Notes under the pieces: generated by a model
Told to the model about the DNA's origin: nothing
The model's input: the letters and a program-made list of their open reading frames with translations, nothing else
The model's database searches: none
Shown here: one piece after another, positions 15,070 to 22,878 of the stretch
Layout: every line of letters begins with the position of its first letter
Numbering within the stretch: position 1 is the first letter of the stretch
Assembly: GCA_900321275.1 (NCBI GenBank)
Contig: ONVI01000016.1
Span: 1-64,000 of the forward strand
DNA: 64,000 nt
Direction: 5' to 3'
DNA from: an uncultured Eubacteriales bacterium
Lineage (GTDB): Bacteria > Bacillota > Clostridia > Oscillospirales > Oscillospiraceae
Position numbers and translations under genes: made by a program

Positions 15070-16130
15070 GGCTTTTCCTCCAGAATCTCACGGATGTTTC
15101 GGAGCAGGATATCCATCTGCTCTCTCGTCCCGATGGTGATGCGGTTCCAGGCGCTGATCTCAGGCTTGTCAAAGTGGCGGATCAGGATGTTGCGCGCTTT
15201 GAGCTTTGCGTACAGCTCCCCGCCGTCGATCCTGCCGCTTCTGGCAAAGATGAAGTTTGCCGAGGAGGGCAGCACCGTAAAGCCCAGACTTTCAAGCTCC
15301 GCAACCGTCCAGGCGCGGTTTTCCATGATCGTGCGGCAGTTTTTGCGGGTGGTCTCCTTGTCCAGCAGCACGCCGAGGCCGAGGGCCAGGGTCATGGAGT
15401 TGACGTTGTATGGGTTCGTGGAATAGCGGATGGTGTTGAGATCCGCAATCAGCGCCTCACTGCCCGCCGCGAAGCCGAGGCGCGCGCCCGCCATGGAGCG
15501 GGACTTGGAGAAGGTCTGGATCACCAGCAGGTTGTCATATTTCTGAATCAGGGGGATGCAGGTCTCACCGCCGAAATCCACATAGGCTTCGTCGATGACC
15601 ACAACGCTGTCGGGATTGCGCTTGACGATCTCATCCACCTGCGCCCTCGTCAGCGCCATGCCGGTGGGGGCGTTGGGGTTGGCGATGAAGATCGTCCTGC
15701 CGAGATTGAAGTAATCCTCGGGCGCGATGCTGAAATCCTCCCGCAGAGGGATTTCCAGATACGGAACATGATTGAGTTCGGCATACACCGGGTAGAAGCC
15801 GTAGCTGATATTCGGGAAGGCCGCCTGCTTTTGATCGTCGCAGAAGGCCATGAAGGCAAAATTCAAAAGCTCGTCCGAGCCGTTGCCGAGCACAAAGTTG
15901 TCCGGGCTGATCCCGTAAAGCCCGGCCAGCCTGCCGCGGATATCGACAAACTGAAGCTCCGGGTAGAGGTTCAGCGGACGGGTATTCTCGGCCGCGAAGC
16001 GCAGCGCCTTTTCCGACGGGGGGAAGGGGCATTCGTTGGTGTTGAGCTTGGTGACGTTCAGAACCTTCGGCTGCTCGCCGGGGGTGTAGGGCACCAGACT
16101 TGCGTGACGGCTGCTGAAAAAGCGGCTCAT
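15066..16130 (-). CDS. hisC: histidinol-phosphate aminotransferase
   Basis: A 354-residue class I/II PLP enzyme. It has [14 protein letters not shown] at the N-terminus, [38 protein letters not shown] (PLP Asp and Tyr region), the Schiff-base lysine in [18 protein letters not shown] and the C-terminal [18 protein letters not shown] with the phosphate-binding Arg. It lies between hisD and hisB with 4-base overlaps on both sides. Confidence 0.96.
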   Translation of the reverse strand: MSRFFSSRHASLVPYTPGEQPKVLNVTKLNTNECPFPPSEKALRFAAENTRPLNLYPELQFVDIRGRLAGLYGISPDNFVLGNGSDELLNFAFMAFCDDQKQAAFPNISYGFYPVYAELNHVPYLEIPLREDFSIAPEDYFNLGRTIFIANPNAPTGMALTRAQVDEIVKRNPDSVVVIDEAYVDFGGETCIPLIQKYDNLLVIQTFSKSRSMAGARLGFAAGSEALIADLNTIRYSTNPYNVNSMTLALGLGVLLDKETTRKNCRTIMENRAWTVAELESLGFTVLPSSANFIFARSGRIDGGELYAKLKARNILIRHFDKPEISAWNRITIGTREQMDILLRNIREILEEKP

Positions 16131-17413
16131 TTCGTCTCCTCCTCTTCCAGACGGATCAGGGCGCTTTTCGCGTGACCGGTCAGACCCTCTTTATACGCGA
16201 AGCGCGCGATCTCCGGCGCGAGCTTTTTAAAGGCCTCCGCCGGGTAATAGGTGTACTGGATCTTTTTCATGAAATCGTCCACGCCGAGCGGACTGCCGAA
16301 GCGCGCCGTGCCGGTGGTGGGCAGGGTGTGGTTCGTGCCGCCGAGATAGTCGCCCAGCGGCTCCGGGCAGTTCTTGCCGAGGAAGACCGAGCCCGCGTTC
16401 TTTACATCGTCGAGATAGTCGAAGGGATTGTCCACGAAAATCTCCAGATGCTCGGGCGCGACGGCGTTGGCAATCTCCATGGCGCGGCGGAGGTTCGCCG
16501 CGACAATGATCTTGCCGTTGTCGTCGATGGAGGGGCGGGCGATGGAAACGCGCTCAAGCGCGGCAAGCTGGATCTCAATCTCAGCCTGCACCGCTTTGGC
16601 CAGCGCCTCGCTGTCGGTGACGAGGACGCAGCAGCTCAGCACGTCATGCTCCGCCTGGGCCAGCATGTCGGCGGCGATATGGCGGGGATTGCCCGTTTCA
16701 TCCGCGACCACCAGAACCTCGCTCGGCCCGGCGATGGTGTCGATGGCGACCTTGCCGTACACCTGGCGCTTGGCCTCCGCGACGAAGGCGTTGCCGGGGC
16801 CGACGATCTTGTCCACGCAGGGGACGGTCCCGGTGCCGTAGGCCATGGCCGCGATCGCCTGCGCGCCGCCGATCTTGTAAATGCGGTCGACCCCCGCGAT
16901 TTTCGCCGCGGCCAGAATGGCGGCGTTGACCTTCCCGTCCGGGCGGCAAGGGGTGCACATGATGATCTCCGAGCAGCCCGCGATCTTGGCGGGCACCGCG
17001 TCCATCATCACCGTGGAGGGGTAGGGGGCGGTTCCGGCGGGGACGTAGAGGCCCGCCCTCTCAATGGGCAGGAGCTTCATTCCCAGCACCGCGCCGCCGG
17101 GACGGGTGAAGGACCAGCTTTGGCTGCGCTGCTTTTCGTGGTATTCGCGGATGTTTCGCTCCGCAAGGCGCAGGGTGTCGAGAAATTCCGGCTCGGTCTC
17201 CGCCATGGCCTCTTCGATTTCCGCCTCGCTGACAAGAAGGCTGTCGAGCTTTGCGTGGTCGAATTTCTCGGTATACTTCAAAACCGCCGCGTCGCCGTTT
17301 TGCTCCACATCGGCGAGAATCTCCGCGACGACGCCCGCCACGTCGAACTTCGGCGCGTTTCGTTTCAGGAGCTCGGAATCCTTGAGCTCGCCGTCCTGAT
17401 AGATACGGATCAT
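16127..17413 (-). CDS. hisD: histidinol dehydrogenase
   Basis: A 428-residue zinc enzyme that oxidises L-histidinol to histidine in two NAD-dependent steps. Landmarks are PGGAVLGMKLLPIERAGLYVPAGTAPYPSTVMM, IAAMAYGTGTVPCVDKIVGPGNAFVAEAKR, IDTIAGPSEVLVVADE, DMLAQAEHD (zinc Gln/His) and GTNHTLPTTGTARFGSPLGVDDF with the catalytic His. The length is normal. It overlaps hisG and hisC by 4 bases each. Confidence 0.97.
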   Translation of the reverse strand: MIRIYQDGELKDSELLKRNAPKFDVAGVVAEILADVEQNGDAAVLKYTEKFDHAKLDSLLVSEAEIEEAMAETEPEFLDTLRLAERNIREYHEKQRSQSWSFTRPGGAVLGMKLLPIERAGLYVPAGTAPYPSTVMMDAVPAKIAGCSEIIMCTPCRPDGKVNAAILAAAKIAGVDRIYKIGGAQAIAAMAYGTGTVPCVDKIVGPGNAFVAEAKRQVYGKVAIDTIAGPSEVLVVADETGNPRHIAADMLAQAEHDVLSCCVLVTDSEALAKAVQAEIEIQLAALERVSIARPSIDDNGKIIVAANLRRAMEIANAVAPEHLEIFVDNPFDYLDDVKNAGSVFLGKNCPEPLGDYLGGTNHTLPTTGTARFGSPLGVDDFMKKIQYTYYPAEAFKKLAPEIARFAYKEGLTGHAKSALIRLEEEETK

Positions 17414-18033
17414 GGCTTTACCTCCTGCGCAAGACCGCCCGTGAGTTCGTCGATGCGGGGGCGGTGAAATACAAAGCTCGCCCTGTTGGCGATGAGCCGC
17501 GCACTGATGGGGACGATGGTCTCCAGCACGGCAAGGTCGTTTTCTCTCAGCGTCGCGCCGGTCTCTACAATGTCCACGATTACGTCCGACAGCCCCAGAA
17601 TCGGCGCCAGCTCGATGGAGCCGTTGAGCGGAATGATGTCAATATCCCGTCCGAGGGAGGCGTAATAACCGGAGGCGATGTTGGTAAACTTCGTCGCCAC
17701 CCGGAGCGTTTTTGCGGGATCGTCGTGAAAGACCTTCGGCCCCGCCACGCACATGCGGCACTTGCCGACGTTGAGATCCAGCAGCTCGTACACGTCCGGC
17801 GTGTACTCCAGCAGGATGTCCTTGCCGGCCACGCCGACATCCGCCGCGCCGCGCTCGACATAGATCGCCACGTCCGAGGGCTTGACCCAGAAGTAGCGCA
17901 GTCCCAGGGCCTCATTTTCAAAATACAGCTTCCGGTTTTCCTCCCGGATTGAGGGGCACTCAAAGCCCGCGCGCTCAAACATGCCATAGACCTTTTCGCC
18001 GAGCCGCCCCTTGGGAAGCGCAATATTAAGCAT
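17410..18033 (-). CDS. hisG: ATP phosphoribosyltransferase, short form, catalytic subunit
   Basis: A 207-residue short-form HisG, the first step of histidine synthesis. It begins LNIALPKGRLGEKVYGMF, has DVAIYVERGAADVGVAGKDILLE, and the PRPP site VDIVETGATLRENDL. The C-terminal ACT-like regulatory domain of long HisG is absent, which is why HisZ is needed. The start at 18033 is set by GGAGGT 8 bases upstream and by the family start; the longer open frame upstream lies inside hisZ. It overlaps the hisZ end by 8 bases. Confidence 0.97.
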   Translation of the reverse strand: MLNIALPKGRLGEKVYGMFERAGFECPSIREENRKLYFENEALGLRYFWVKPSDVAIYVERGAADVGVAGKDILLEYTPDVYELLDLNVGKCRMCVAGPKVFHDDPAKTLRVATKFTNIASGYYASLGRDIDIIPLNGSIELAPILGLSDVIVDIVETGATLRENDLAVLETIVPISARLIANRASFVFHRPRIDELTGGLAQEVKP

Positions 18034-18958
18034 TGTCGCGCACCTCCTCCAGCCGTTCCAGCTTATCCAGATAGCAGGCAAAGCCGATGCCGGAGCCGGG
18101 TTTGCCCATGCGGTGCAGCAGACGGTCATAGGAACCGCCGGACAGCACGCTTGACGGGACGCCGCGCACAAAACCTTGGAAGGCGATGCCGTTGTAGTAG
18201 CGCATATCGCCGAGGACGGAAAAGTCCAAAATCACGCGCCCCTCCGCCTCCGGCGGGAGCGCCGCGTCCAGGCGGGCGAGATTGCTGAGCTCAGATTCCG
18301 GACAGCCGATAGCTTTCAGCTCCGCCAGCGCATCCCGCGGGGAACCGCCGCAGAGCGTCAGGCGCTCAAGCCGCAGCGCGTCCCTGGACTTTACGCCCGC
18401 GCCCTCGCAGACCGCCCGCAGCTCATGCGGATTTTTCTCCCCCATGCAGCGCAGCACCGCGCGCCGCGTGTCGCCTTCGAGCTTCAAGTCGTCCAGCATA
18501 TTCTCCACAACGCCGAGCAGGGACACGCACAGGCGGTAATTCCCGGAAATCAGGCGCAGACTCTCCGTCGCAAGCGTGAGCACCTCAGCGACACAGCGCT
18601 CATCCACCGCGCCGAGACATTCCAGACCGGCCTGTCGGATCTCCCGGAAGCGGCGCGAGGTCTCGGACACGCGGAAGACGTTTTCATCGTAATAGAGCTT
18701 CTGCACCTGCCCGGGCGCGGGGCGGGAGGAGCGCACGATGGAGAGCGTCACGTCCGGCTTTAAGGCCATGAGCTTTCCGTTGGTGTCGGTGAAGGTGATG
18801 ACCTCCGGCGAGAGCAGGAAGTCCTTGTTTTTTACATACAGCTCATACTCCTCAAACTTGCTCATCCTGTAGGGGAGATAGCCCCGGCTGTGGTAGAGCG
18901 CGCGGAGGGCGAAGCTGATTGACTCCTCATGTTTGAGGATTTCAGGTTCGATGGTCAT
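18026..18958 (-). CDS. hisZ: ATP phosphoribosyltransferase regulatory subunit HisZ
   Basis: A 310-residue HisRS-like protein that assembles with short HisG and carries histidine feedback control. It shows the class II synthetase fold without aminoacylation: FALRALYHSRGYLPYRMSKFEEYELY, FTDTNGKLMALKPDVTLSIVRSS (motif 2 region), VFRVSETSRRFREIRQAGLECLG, and DFSVLGDMRYYNGIAFQGFVRG near the end. ATG 18958 has GGAGGT 5 bases upstream; the open frame runs 33 bases further without a ribosome site. It is first in the his operon. Confidence 0.95.
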   Translation of the reverse strand: MTIEPEILKHEESISFALRALYHSRGYLPYRMSKFEEYELYVKNKDFLLSPEVITFTDTNGKLMALKPDVTLSIVRSSRPAPGQVQKLYYDENVFRVSETSRRFREIRQAGLECLGAVDERCVAEVLTLATESLRLISGNYRLCVSLLGVVENMLDDLKLEGDTRRAVLRCMGEKNPHELRAVCEGAGVKSRDALRLERLTLCGGSPRDALAELKAIGCPESELSNLARLDAALPPEAEGRVILDFSVLGDMRYYNGIAFQGFVRGVPSSVLSGGSYDRLLHRMGKPGSGIGFACYLDKLERLEEVRDNA

Positions 18959-18989
18959 GACAGACCTCCGGTTTTTAGATTGCTTTAGC

Positions 18990-19018
18990 ATATTAGCACA
19001 TTACCAAACTAAAGTAAA
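18990..19018 (-). promoter_or_regulatory. promoter of the hisZGDCBHAF-IE operon
   Basis: -35 TTTACT (19018-19013) and -10 TAATAT (18995-18990) with a 17-base spacer. The leader is only about 25 bases, too short for a classical His-leader-peptide attenuator or T-box, so control would be at initiation or by HisG/HisZ feedback. Confidence 0.65.
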
Positions 19019-19130
19019 GACTTTTTTATTCGGTTTTCCGCGGAATCGACAGCGCTGAAAAATTTCTTCTATCATACCCTTTTCCGCGGGAATATGCAAT
19101 GCGCTTTTTCAGAGAATAGTCCCGGTTTGT

Positions 19131-19212
19131 ATTGCTCCCCCAATAAATTCTTGCATTTGTTGGGGGGCAATTTTGCCATGTTTCGCGCTTGCCCCGCCAG
19201 GGGCGAGCGAAA
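19131..19212. repeat. two hairpins in the gap between hisZ and the E2-like gene
   Basis: ATTGCTCCCCCAA pairs with TTGGGGGGCAAT (19131-19171), followed by TTTT. GTTTCGC pairs with GCGAAAC around CCCC/GGGG (about 19180-19212). Both lie upstream of the divergent his promoter and could block readthrough. A 74-codon open frame here looks non-coding. Confidence 0.4.
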
Positions 19213-19326
19213 CGGCAATTAAAATATTATTATTTATTGATGTGCCTGCATACGTCGCTGTCTTGATACAGCGTTTCCCAAGATAAAATTGGCACATCAA
19301 AAATGGCATATCAAAAAAATCGGGGC

Positions 19327-19355
19327 TTGTCATGTCGGGACTTTCCTTGTATAAT
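19327..19355 (+). promoter_or_regulatory. promoter of the E2-like gene
   Basis: -35 TTGTCA (19327-19332) and a perfect -10 TATAAT (19350-19355), 17-base spacer. The ATG at 19400 has TAAGGAG about 8 bases upstream. Confidence 0.75.
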
Positions 19356-19399
19356 AAACAGACTTGAAGATTTTCAGATATAAATAAGGAGTTTTCACC

Positions 19400-20281
19400 A
19401 TGGCCAGGAATGACAGGCGGCGCTTCGGCGACCGCAAGGACGGACGGCTGATCCGATCCCTGCCCGCCTTTTCAAGATTTATCCCCTATATCATGCCTAC
19501 CCGCAACGATGCGACCAATCTCTATGAAGAGAGCATGGAGGTCAGCGACGTCGACCGTCGGCTGCGGAGGCTGCGTGTGGAGGGCTACAAGGGCATCGGC
19601 ATCCTGCACTTTATGATCGCGGCCTATATCCGGCTGGTCTCCATGCTGCCGGGCCTCAACCGCTTTGTCGTCGGACGGCGGATCTACGCGGCAAACGACA
19701 TCGTCGTCGTCATGACAGTCAAGCGCGCCCTCGCCATTGACGCCACCGAGACCACGATCAAGGTACACTTCGACCCGACCGACACGATCTTCGATGTCTA
19801 CCGGAAGCTGAACGAGAAGATCGACGAGATCAAGGCCACCGATGAGCACAACAATACCGAGGATGTGGCTGAGGCGCTCAGCCGCCTGCCGCGCATTATC
19901 CTGCGCCTTGCCATCCGAATCCTGCGGATGATGGACTACTTCGGCTGGATTCCCGAGAGCTTGACGGAGGCAAGCCCCTTCCACGGCTCCATGATCATCA
20001 CGGATCTGGGCTCGCTGAGGATCAAGCCGGTCTACCACCATATCTACAATTTCGGCACGCTGCCCGTCTTTATCGCCTTCGGCGCGAAGCACCACGTCTA
20101 CGAGCTGGATCGCCACGGCAATATGGTCGACAAAAAGTACGTCGACTGCAAGTTCTCCCTGGACGAGCGCACCGTGGACGGGCACTACTACGCGCAGGCT
20201 TTCCAGGCGCTGCGCTATATCTTCCAGCACCCTGAGATCCTGGAGCAGCCGCCCACGCGCGTGGTGGACGATATCTACTGA
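19400..20281 (+). CDS. 2-oxoacid dehydrogenase E2 / CAT-like acyltransferase domain protein, altered active site
   Basis: A 293-residue protein that looks like the catalytic domain of dihydrolipoamide acyltransferase or chloramphenicol acetyltransferase, without lipoyl or E1/E3-binding domains. Family-like parts are GIGILHFMIAAYIRLVSMLPGLNRFVVGRRIY, VVVMTVKRALAID, FHGSMIITDLGSLRIKPVYHHIYNFGTLPVFIAFG, and the C-terminal FSLDERTVDGHYYAQAFQAL. In active enzymes that last segment reads DHRxxDG with His as general base; here it is DERTVDG, with Glu in place of His. It stands alone with its own promoter. It may be non-catalytic or use another chemistry; the substrate is unknown. Confidence 0.8.
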   Translation: MARNDRRRFGDRKDGRLIRSLPAFSRFIPYIMPTRNDATNLYEESMEVSDVDRRLRRLRVEGYKGIGILHFMIAAYIRLVSMLPGLNRFVVGRRIYAANDIVVVMTVKRALAIDATETTIKVHFDPTDTIFDVYRKLNEKIDEIKATDEHNNTEDVAEALSRLPRIILRLAIRILRMMDYFGWIPESLTEASPFHGSMIITDLGSLRIKPVYHHIYNFGTLPVFIAFGAKHHVYELDRHGNMVDKKYVDCKFSLDERTVDGHYYAQAFQALRYIFQHPEILEQPPTRVVDDIY

Positions 20282-20298
20282 AAAAGTTCATAAAAAGG

Positions 20299-20330
20299 AA
20301 ACCGCCCCGACAGCATCGTCGGGGCGGTAA
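20299..20330. terminator. GC-rich hairpin after the E2-like gene
   Basis: ACCGCCCCGAC and its exact complement around a short loop, starting 18 bases after the stop. The plus strand has no T run after it; the better T run is on the minus strand. It may act mainly as an mRNA end protector or a minus-strand terminator. Confidence 0.5.
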
Positions 20331-20467
20331 AACGTGACACACACCTTTTTCACTATATGCGATATTGTTCAAAATGTCAATAGCATGCGGCACTCAAAAC
20401 GAAAAATTGAAGTATTTTTGTGTGGTACGCACAAAAACGGCGCTGAGGTTTCAGATACTATCCCATC

Positions 20468-20496
20468 TTGCAAAAGGGGCGTCCCTCTGCTATATT
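20468..20496 (+). promoter_or_regulatory. promoter of a putative orphan RNA
   Basis: -35 TTGCAA (20468-20473) and -10 TATATT (20491-20496), 17-base spacer. Nothing longer than a 9-residue peptide follows before a terminator. Confidence 0.5.
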
Positions 20497-20502
20497 ATAA
20501 CC

Positions 20503-20820
20503 AGAAAGGGAAATCAAAAATTCCACTTTCCTCTATCCCCGGATCGAACATCGGAGCGATCGAACATGGGGAGTGCACTGCAGGCCCAAAATACGGAGGA
20601 GGACAACAGCCACTTTGTTGATCCCACATTCGGGAGTATCGTTAAAACGATTACAAGCTGTGTGCTGGAGAAAATGGTCCCGTTGGCGAGGCAGTGCTCC
20701 GAAATACGAAGAAAGAGAGGTAACCACGATGTTAGATACTAAGAATTCAATGAAATGACCCTTGACTGCAGAAGAGGCGAACGGGAAAAAATCGCCGCAG
20801 TCAAGGGTTGTTTCTATTTT
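20503..20820 (+). ncRNA. candidate structured RNA with a 9-codon reading frame and terminator
   Basis: A transcript from the promoter at 20468 would run about 320 bases to the terminator at 20758-20820. Hairpins visible in order: GAAAGGGAA with TTCCaCTTTC; CCCC..ATCG with CGAT..GGGG; CAACA with TTGTTG; ATCGTT with AACGAT. Near the end GAGAGG precedes ATG 20729, which opens a 9-residue frame (MLDTKNSMK) whose TGA begins the terminator stem. It could be a small RNA, a leader whose gene was lost, or a regulatory peptide. No known riboswitch or T-box consensus was recognised. Confidence 0.3.
20758..20820 (+). terminator. terminator of the putative orphan RNA
   Basis: Stem ACCCTTGACTGC (20758-20769) with 20797-20808, an inner GGCGA/TCGCC stem, and a T-rich tail (TTGTTTCTATTTT). 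Confidence 0.6.
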
Positions 20821-20881
20821 AACAGTATTTTATTGTGCTGCCGCGGTGTTGACCGGGCGGCGTTTTTTTATATAAACTGCA

Positions 20882-20960
20882 CGTCATCCTGCGCGAAGCG
20901 AGGGGATCTCCCGGTATCAAGCGTTTCATACGGGATCCTTCGCCTCGCGCAGGATGATGT
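20882..20960. repeat. dispersed inverted repeat (CGTCATCCTGCGCGAAGC type)
   Basis: GTCATCCTGCGCGAAGCGAG opens and its near-complement closes the element, about 78 bases. It ends just inside the 3' flank of rsmE. Same family as 10616-10690, with CCTGCGC for TCTGAGC. Confidence 0.6.
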
Positions 20961-20965
20961 AATAT

Positions 20966-21697
20966 TTACGCCAGGTTTCCCGTGGCGTACATGGTCGCGG
21001 TGAGGGCGACGATCGGGGCGGTCTCGCAGCGGAGAATCCGCTCGCCCATGGAGCAGACGTGCAGGCCGCAGATCCTGGCAAGCTTTGCCTCAAATTCGGC
21101 AAAGCCGCCCTCCGGGCCGGTGATGATGGCGGCGGTCTGCGCGTTTTTATTTGCGTCGAGCACCGCGTTGAGCGCCTCACGCTCGCCGGTCTCGTACATG
21201 AACAGGCCGAGCTCCTTCTTCACCGCAATATCCAGGGCCCGCGCAAACTCGCCCGCCCAGCCGACCTGGGGGATGATGCCGCGGCCGGACTGCTTGGCGG
21301 CTTCCTCGGCGATGCGCTGCCAGCGGGGCAGCTTCTTCTCCGGATCCTCCGGCCGGGCGACGCAGCGCTCACAATTGAAGAACAGGATCTCGTGCGCGCC
21401 GGCTTCCACACCCTTCTGAATGATATAATCCACGCGGTCCCCCTTGGGCAGACCGCACAGCAGCGTGACCTTGACGCTCGGCTCCGCGGGGCAGGGGACG
21501 ACCTCCAGCACCTCGGCCTCGGCCTGCTCCTTGTCGGCATAGACGAGGCGGCACTTGTAATCCGTCCCCTCGCCGTCGCAGATGATGACATCCTCGCCCG
21601 GGCGCAGACGCAGCACCCTGACATGCTCGGCGTCGCGGCCGGTGATGATGGCCGTGCCGCCCATGATATTGGTACCCGCCATAAAAAATCTTGCCAT
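20966..21697 (-). CDS. rsmE: 16S rRNA m3U1498 methyltransferase RsmE
   Basis: A 243-residue SPOUT methyltransferase. It begins MARFFMAGTNI with an N-terminal PUA-like RNA-binding region (GRDAEHVRVLRLRPGEDVIICDGEGTDYKCRL). The C-terminal knotted SAM-binding domain has LLCGLPKGDRVDYIIQKGVEAGAHEILFFNCERC, RIAEEAAKQSGR, ITGPEGGFAEFE (GPEGGF at about residue 194) and SMGERILRCETAPIVAL. Each is a family signature. It is monocistronic here, with repeats on both sides. Confidence 0.95.
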   Translation of the reverse strand: MARFFMAGTNIMGGTAIITGRDAEHVRVLRLRPGEDVIICDGEGTDYKCRLVYADKEQAEAEVLEVVPCPAEPSVKVTLLCGLPKGDRVDYIIQKGVEAGAHEILFFNCERCVARPEDPEKKLPRWQRIAEEAAKQSGRGIIPQVGWAGEFARALDIAVKKELGLFMYETGEREALNAVLDANKNAQTAAIITGPEGGFAEFEAKLARICGLHVCSMGERILRCETAPIVALTATMYATGNLA

Positions 21698-21770
21698 AGC
21701 TGTATCCTCCGAAATGCTTCTGCCATAGAACGCATAAACAATATATCTGTGTCACATACATGGACAAAAG

Positions 21771-21794
21771 ATCCTTCGCTGCGCTCAGGATGAC
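21771..21794. repeat. half copy of the dispersed GTCAT..GAAGGATC repeat
   Basis: ATCCTTCGCTGCGCTCAGGATGAC matches the right arm of the elements at 10616 and 29004. The left arm is missing. It lies upstream of rsmE. Confidence 0.5.
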
Positions 21795-21867
21795 AAGGAT
21801 GGGGTAATTATCTCATATTTTGCACAGCTTTGCAAGAGCGGGCGTAGAATGGAGCGGTGATGTTCCT

Positions 21868-22104
21868 TTGAAAAACGAGTTTCGCAATCAGGACTGGGAG
21901 CGGCGGCTGCGCCCCTTCCCGGACGTATGGGAGCGTGTGCACGGCGCAAACGGCGGAAGACCGCTGCCTCCGCCGCCTCCGCCAATGTTTGGGCCTCCGC
22001 CTCCGCCGCCGATTATGGGGCCGCCGCCCCCTCCGCCTCCGTTCATGCCGGGGCGGGGCTGCTGCTCCAGGGCGGTACGGTTTAACCCGCACGGGAGAAG
22101 ATAG
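21868..22104 (+). CDS. small proline-rich protein, hypothetical
   Basis: About 78 residues if started at TTG 21868, where GGTGATG gives a plausible ribosome site; an upstream ATG at 21820 is possible. The N-terminus NEFRNQDWERRLRPFPDVWERVHG looks like real protein. It is followed by three runs of six or seven prolines separated by MFG and IMG, then a basic end with CC. Poly-proline of this kind needs EF-P for translation. It points towards the 3' end of spoIIR, with no clear promoter seen. The family is not recognised and coding is uncertain, although the same reading frame stays open through low-complexity DNA that could mislead. Confidence 0.4.
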   Translation: MKNEFRNQDWERRLRPFPDVWERVHGANGGRPLPPPPPPMFGPPPPPPIMGPPPPPPPFMPGRGCCSRAVRFNPHGRR

Positions 22105-22131
22105 AAACCGGGTGCGCTGCAAAATGCCCTG

Positions 22132-22770
22132 TCATGGAAAGACAGGTTCGGAAGCAGGGGCGAAGAAGGTTCCGCTTTCCAATTTCTCCATCAGCTCTCC
22201 CCATAATTCTACGATGCGAAAGCGAAGCTGCCAGCCGTCGGCGCGGGTGATGAGGGCGTAGTCCTCCGGGTTCATCACGGGGCGCAGAGCCTCCCGCTGC
22301 ACTGCCGAGAGGCAGACCGGCGGGAAGACAACGCACCACCAGTTGCAGCCCTCACCCTCGCCCAGCACCACGCGGAGCGAACGGTAACGCCCGGCAGGGA
22401 GCGAAAAGCCCGCATAGTCGCGGGTAGGGTAGCGCTCCTCACCCAGCGTGACGCGCACCCGCCGCCCCTCGGCGGCGCCCTCCGCGGCGGCGCGGACGTC
22501 TTCAAGCGAGGCCTCCAGAATCGTCCCGGCCTCGTCGACGCTTTTTGCGTCAAGGAGACGGGGCGAGAGAACTTCCAGCACCGCGTCTCGCACGCGCAGC
22601 TTGACGGTCTGCTCCGCGGGCGCATCCGAGACGGCCAGCACATGTAGGCGCACAAGCTGCCCGGCGATGGAGTTCTCCCGCCCCTGTGCCCAGAGACCGG
22701 TCAGAAGGCACACGCAGAGCGTGATCAGCGCCGAGAGCTCCCAGATGTAAAGATGTCTGCCTTTATCCAT
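22132..22770 (-). CDS. spoIIR: stage II sporulation protein R
   Basis: A 212-residue secreted signalling protein, made in the forespore, that triggers SpoIIGA to process pro-sigma-E in the mother cell. It has one N-terminal membrane/signal segment (LYIWELSALITLCVCLLTGLWA, about residues 6-27). The family core follows: IRLHVLA-like VRLHVLAVSDAPAEQTVKLRVRDAVL, YAGFSLPAGRYRSLRVVLGEGEGCNWWCVVFPPVCL. ATG 22770 is set by AAGGGCGG upstream; that site is buried in a terminator-like hairpin (see findings). It lies downstream of ispE. Confidence 0.92.
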   Translation of the reverse strand: MDKGRHLYIWELSALITLCVCLLTGLWAQGRENSIAGQLVRLHVLAVSDAPAEQTVKLRVRDAVLEVLSPRLLDAKSVDEAGTILEASLEDVRAAAEGAAEGRRVRVTLGEERYPTRDYAGFSLPAGRYRSLRVVLGEGEGCNWWCVVFPPVCLSAVQREALRPVMNPEDYALITRADGWQLRFRIVELWGELMEKLESGTFFAPASEPVFP

Positions 22771-22771
22771 G

Positions 22772-22850
22772 AAAAAAACCGCCCTTTCGTATGTTTGCAT
22801 CCTCTTTCCTGAAAGAGGAATGCCTGTGCATACAGTATGGGCGGTTTTTT
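22772..22850 (-). terminator. terminator of ispE overlapping the spoIIR ribosome binding site
   Basis: On the minus strand AAAAAACCGCCC pairs with GGGCGGTTTTTTT, with inner stems (GTATG/CATAC, GCAT/ATGC, CCTCTTTC/GAAAGAGG). The T run ends 2 bases before the spoIIR ATG, and the closing arm contains AAGGGCGG. Confidence 0.75.
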
Positions 22851-22878
22851 GCGGTTCTAAACCTGGGGGCGTCTCCGT

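Noticed and set aside
19109..19333. 74-codon minus-strand frame in the gap before the E2-like gene
   Set aside because: It runs through two hairpins and the TTGTCA promoter box, has no ribosome site, and shows no protein-like pattern.
20503..20728. T-box or known riboswitch in the orphan transcript
   Set aside because: No TGGxACCGCG antiterminator bulge and no other familiar aptamer sequence was seen.
20334..20742. 95- and 125-codon plus-strand frames after the E2-like gene
   Set aside because: They cross the promoter at 20468 and the hairpins of the putative RNA, and lack ribosome binding sites.
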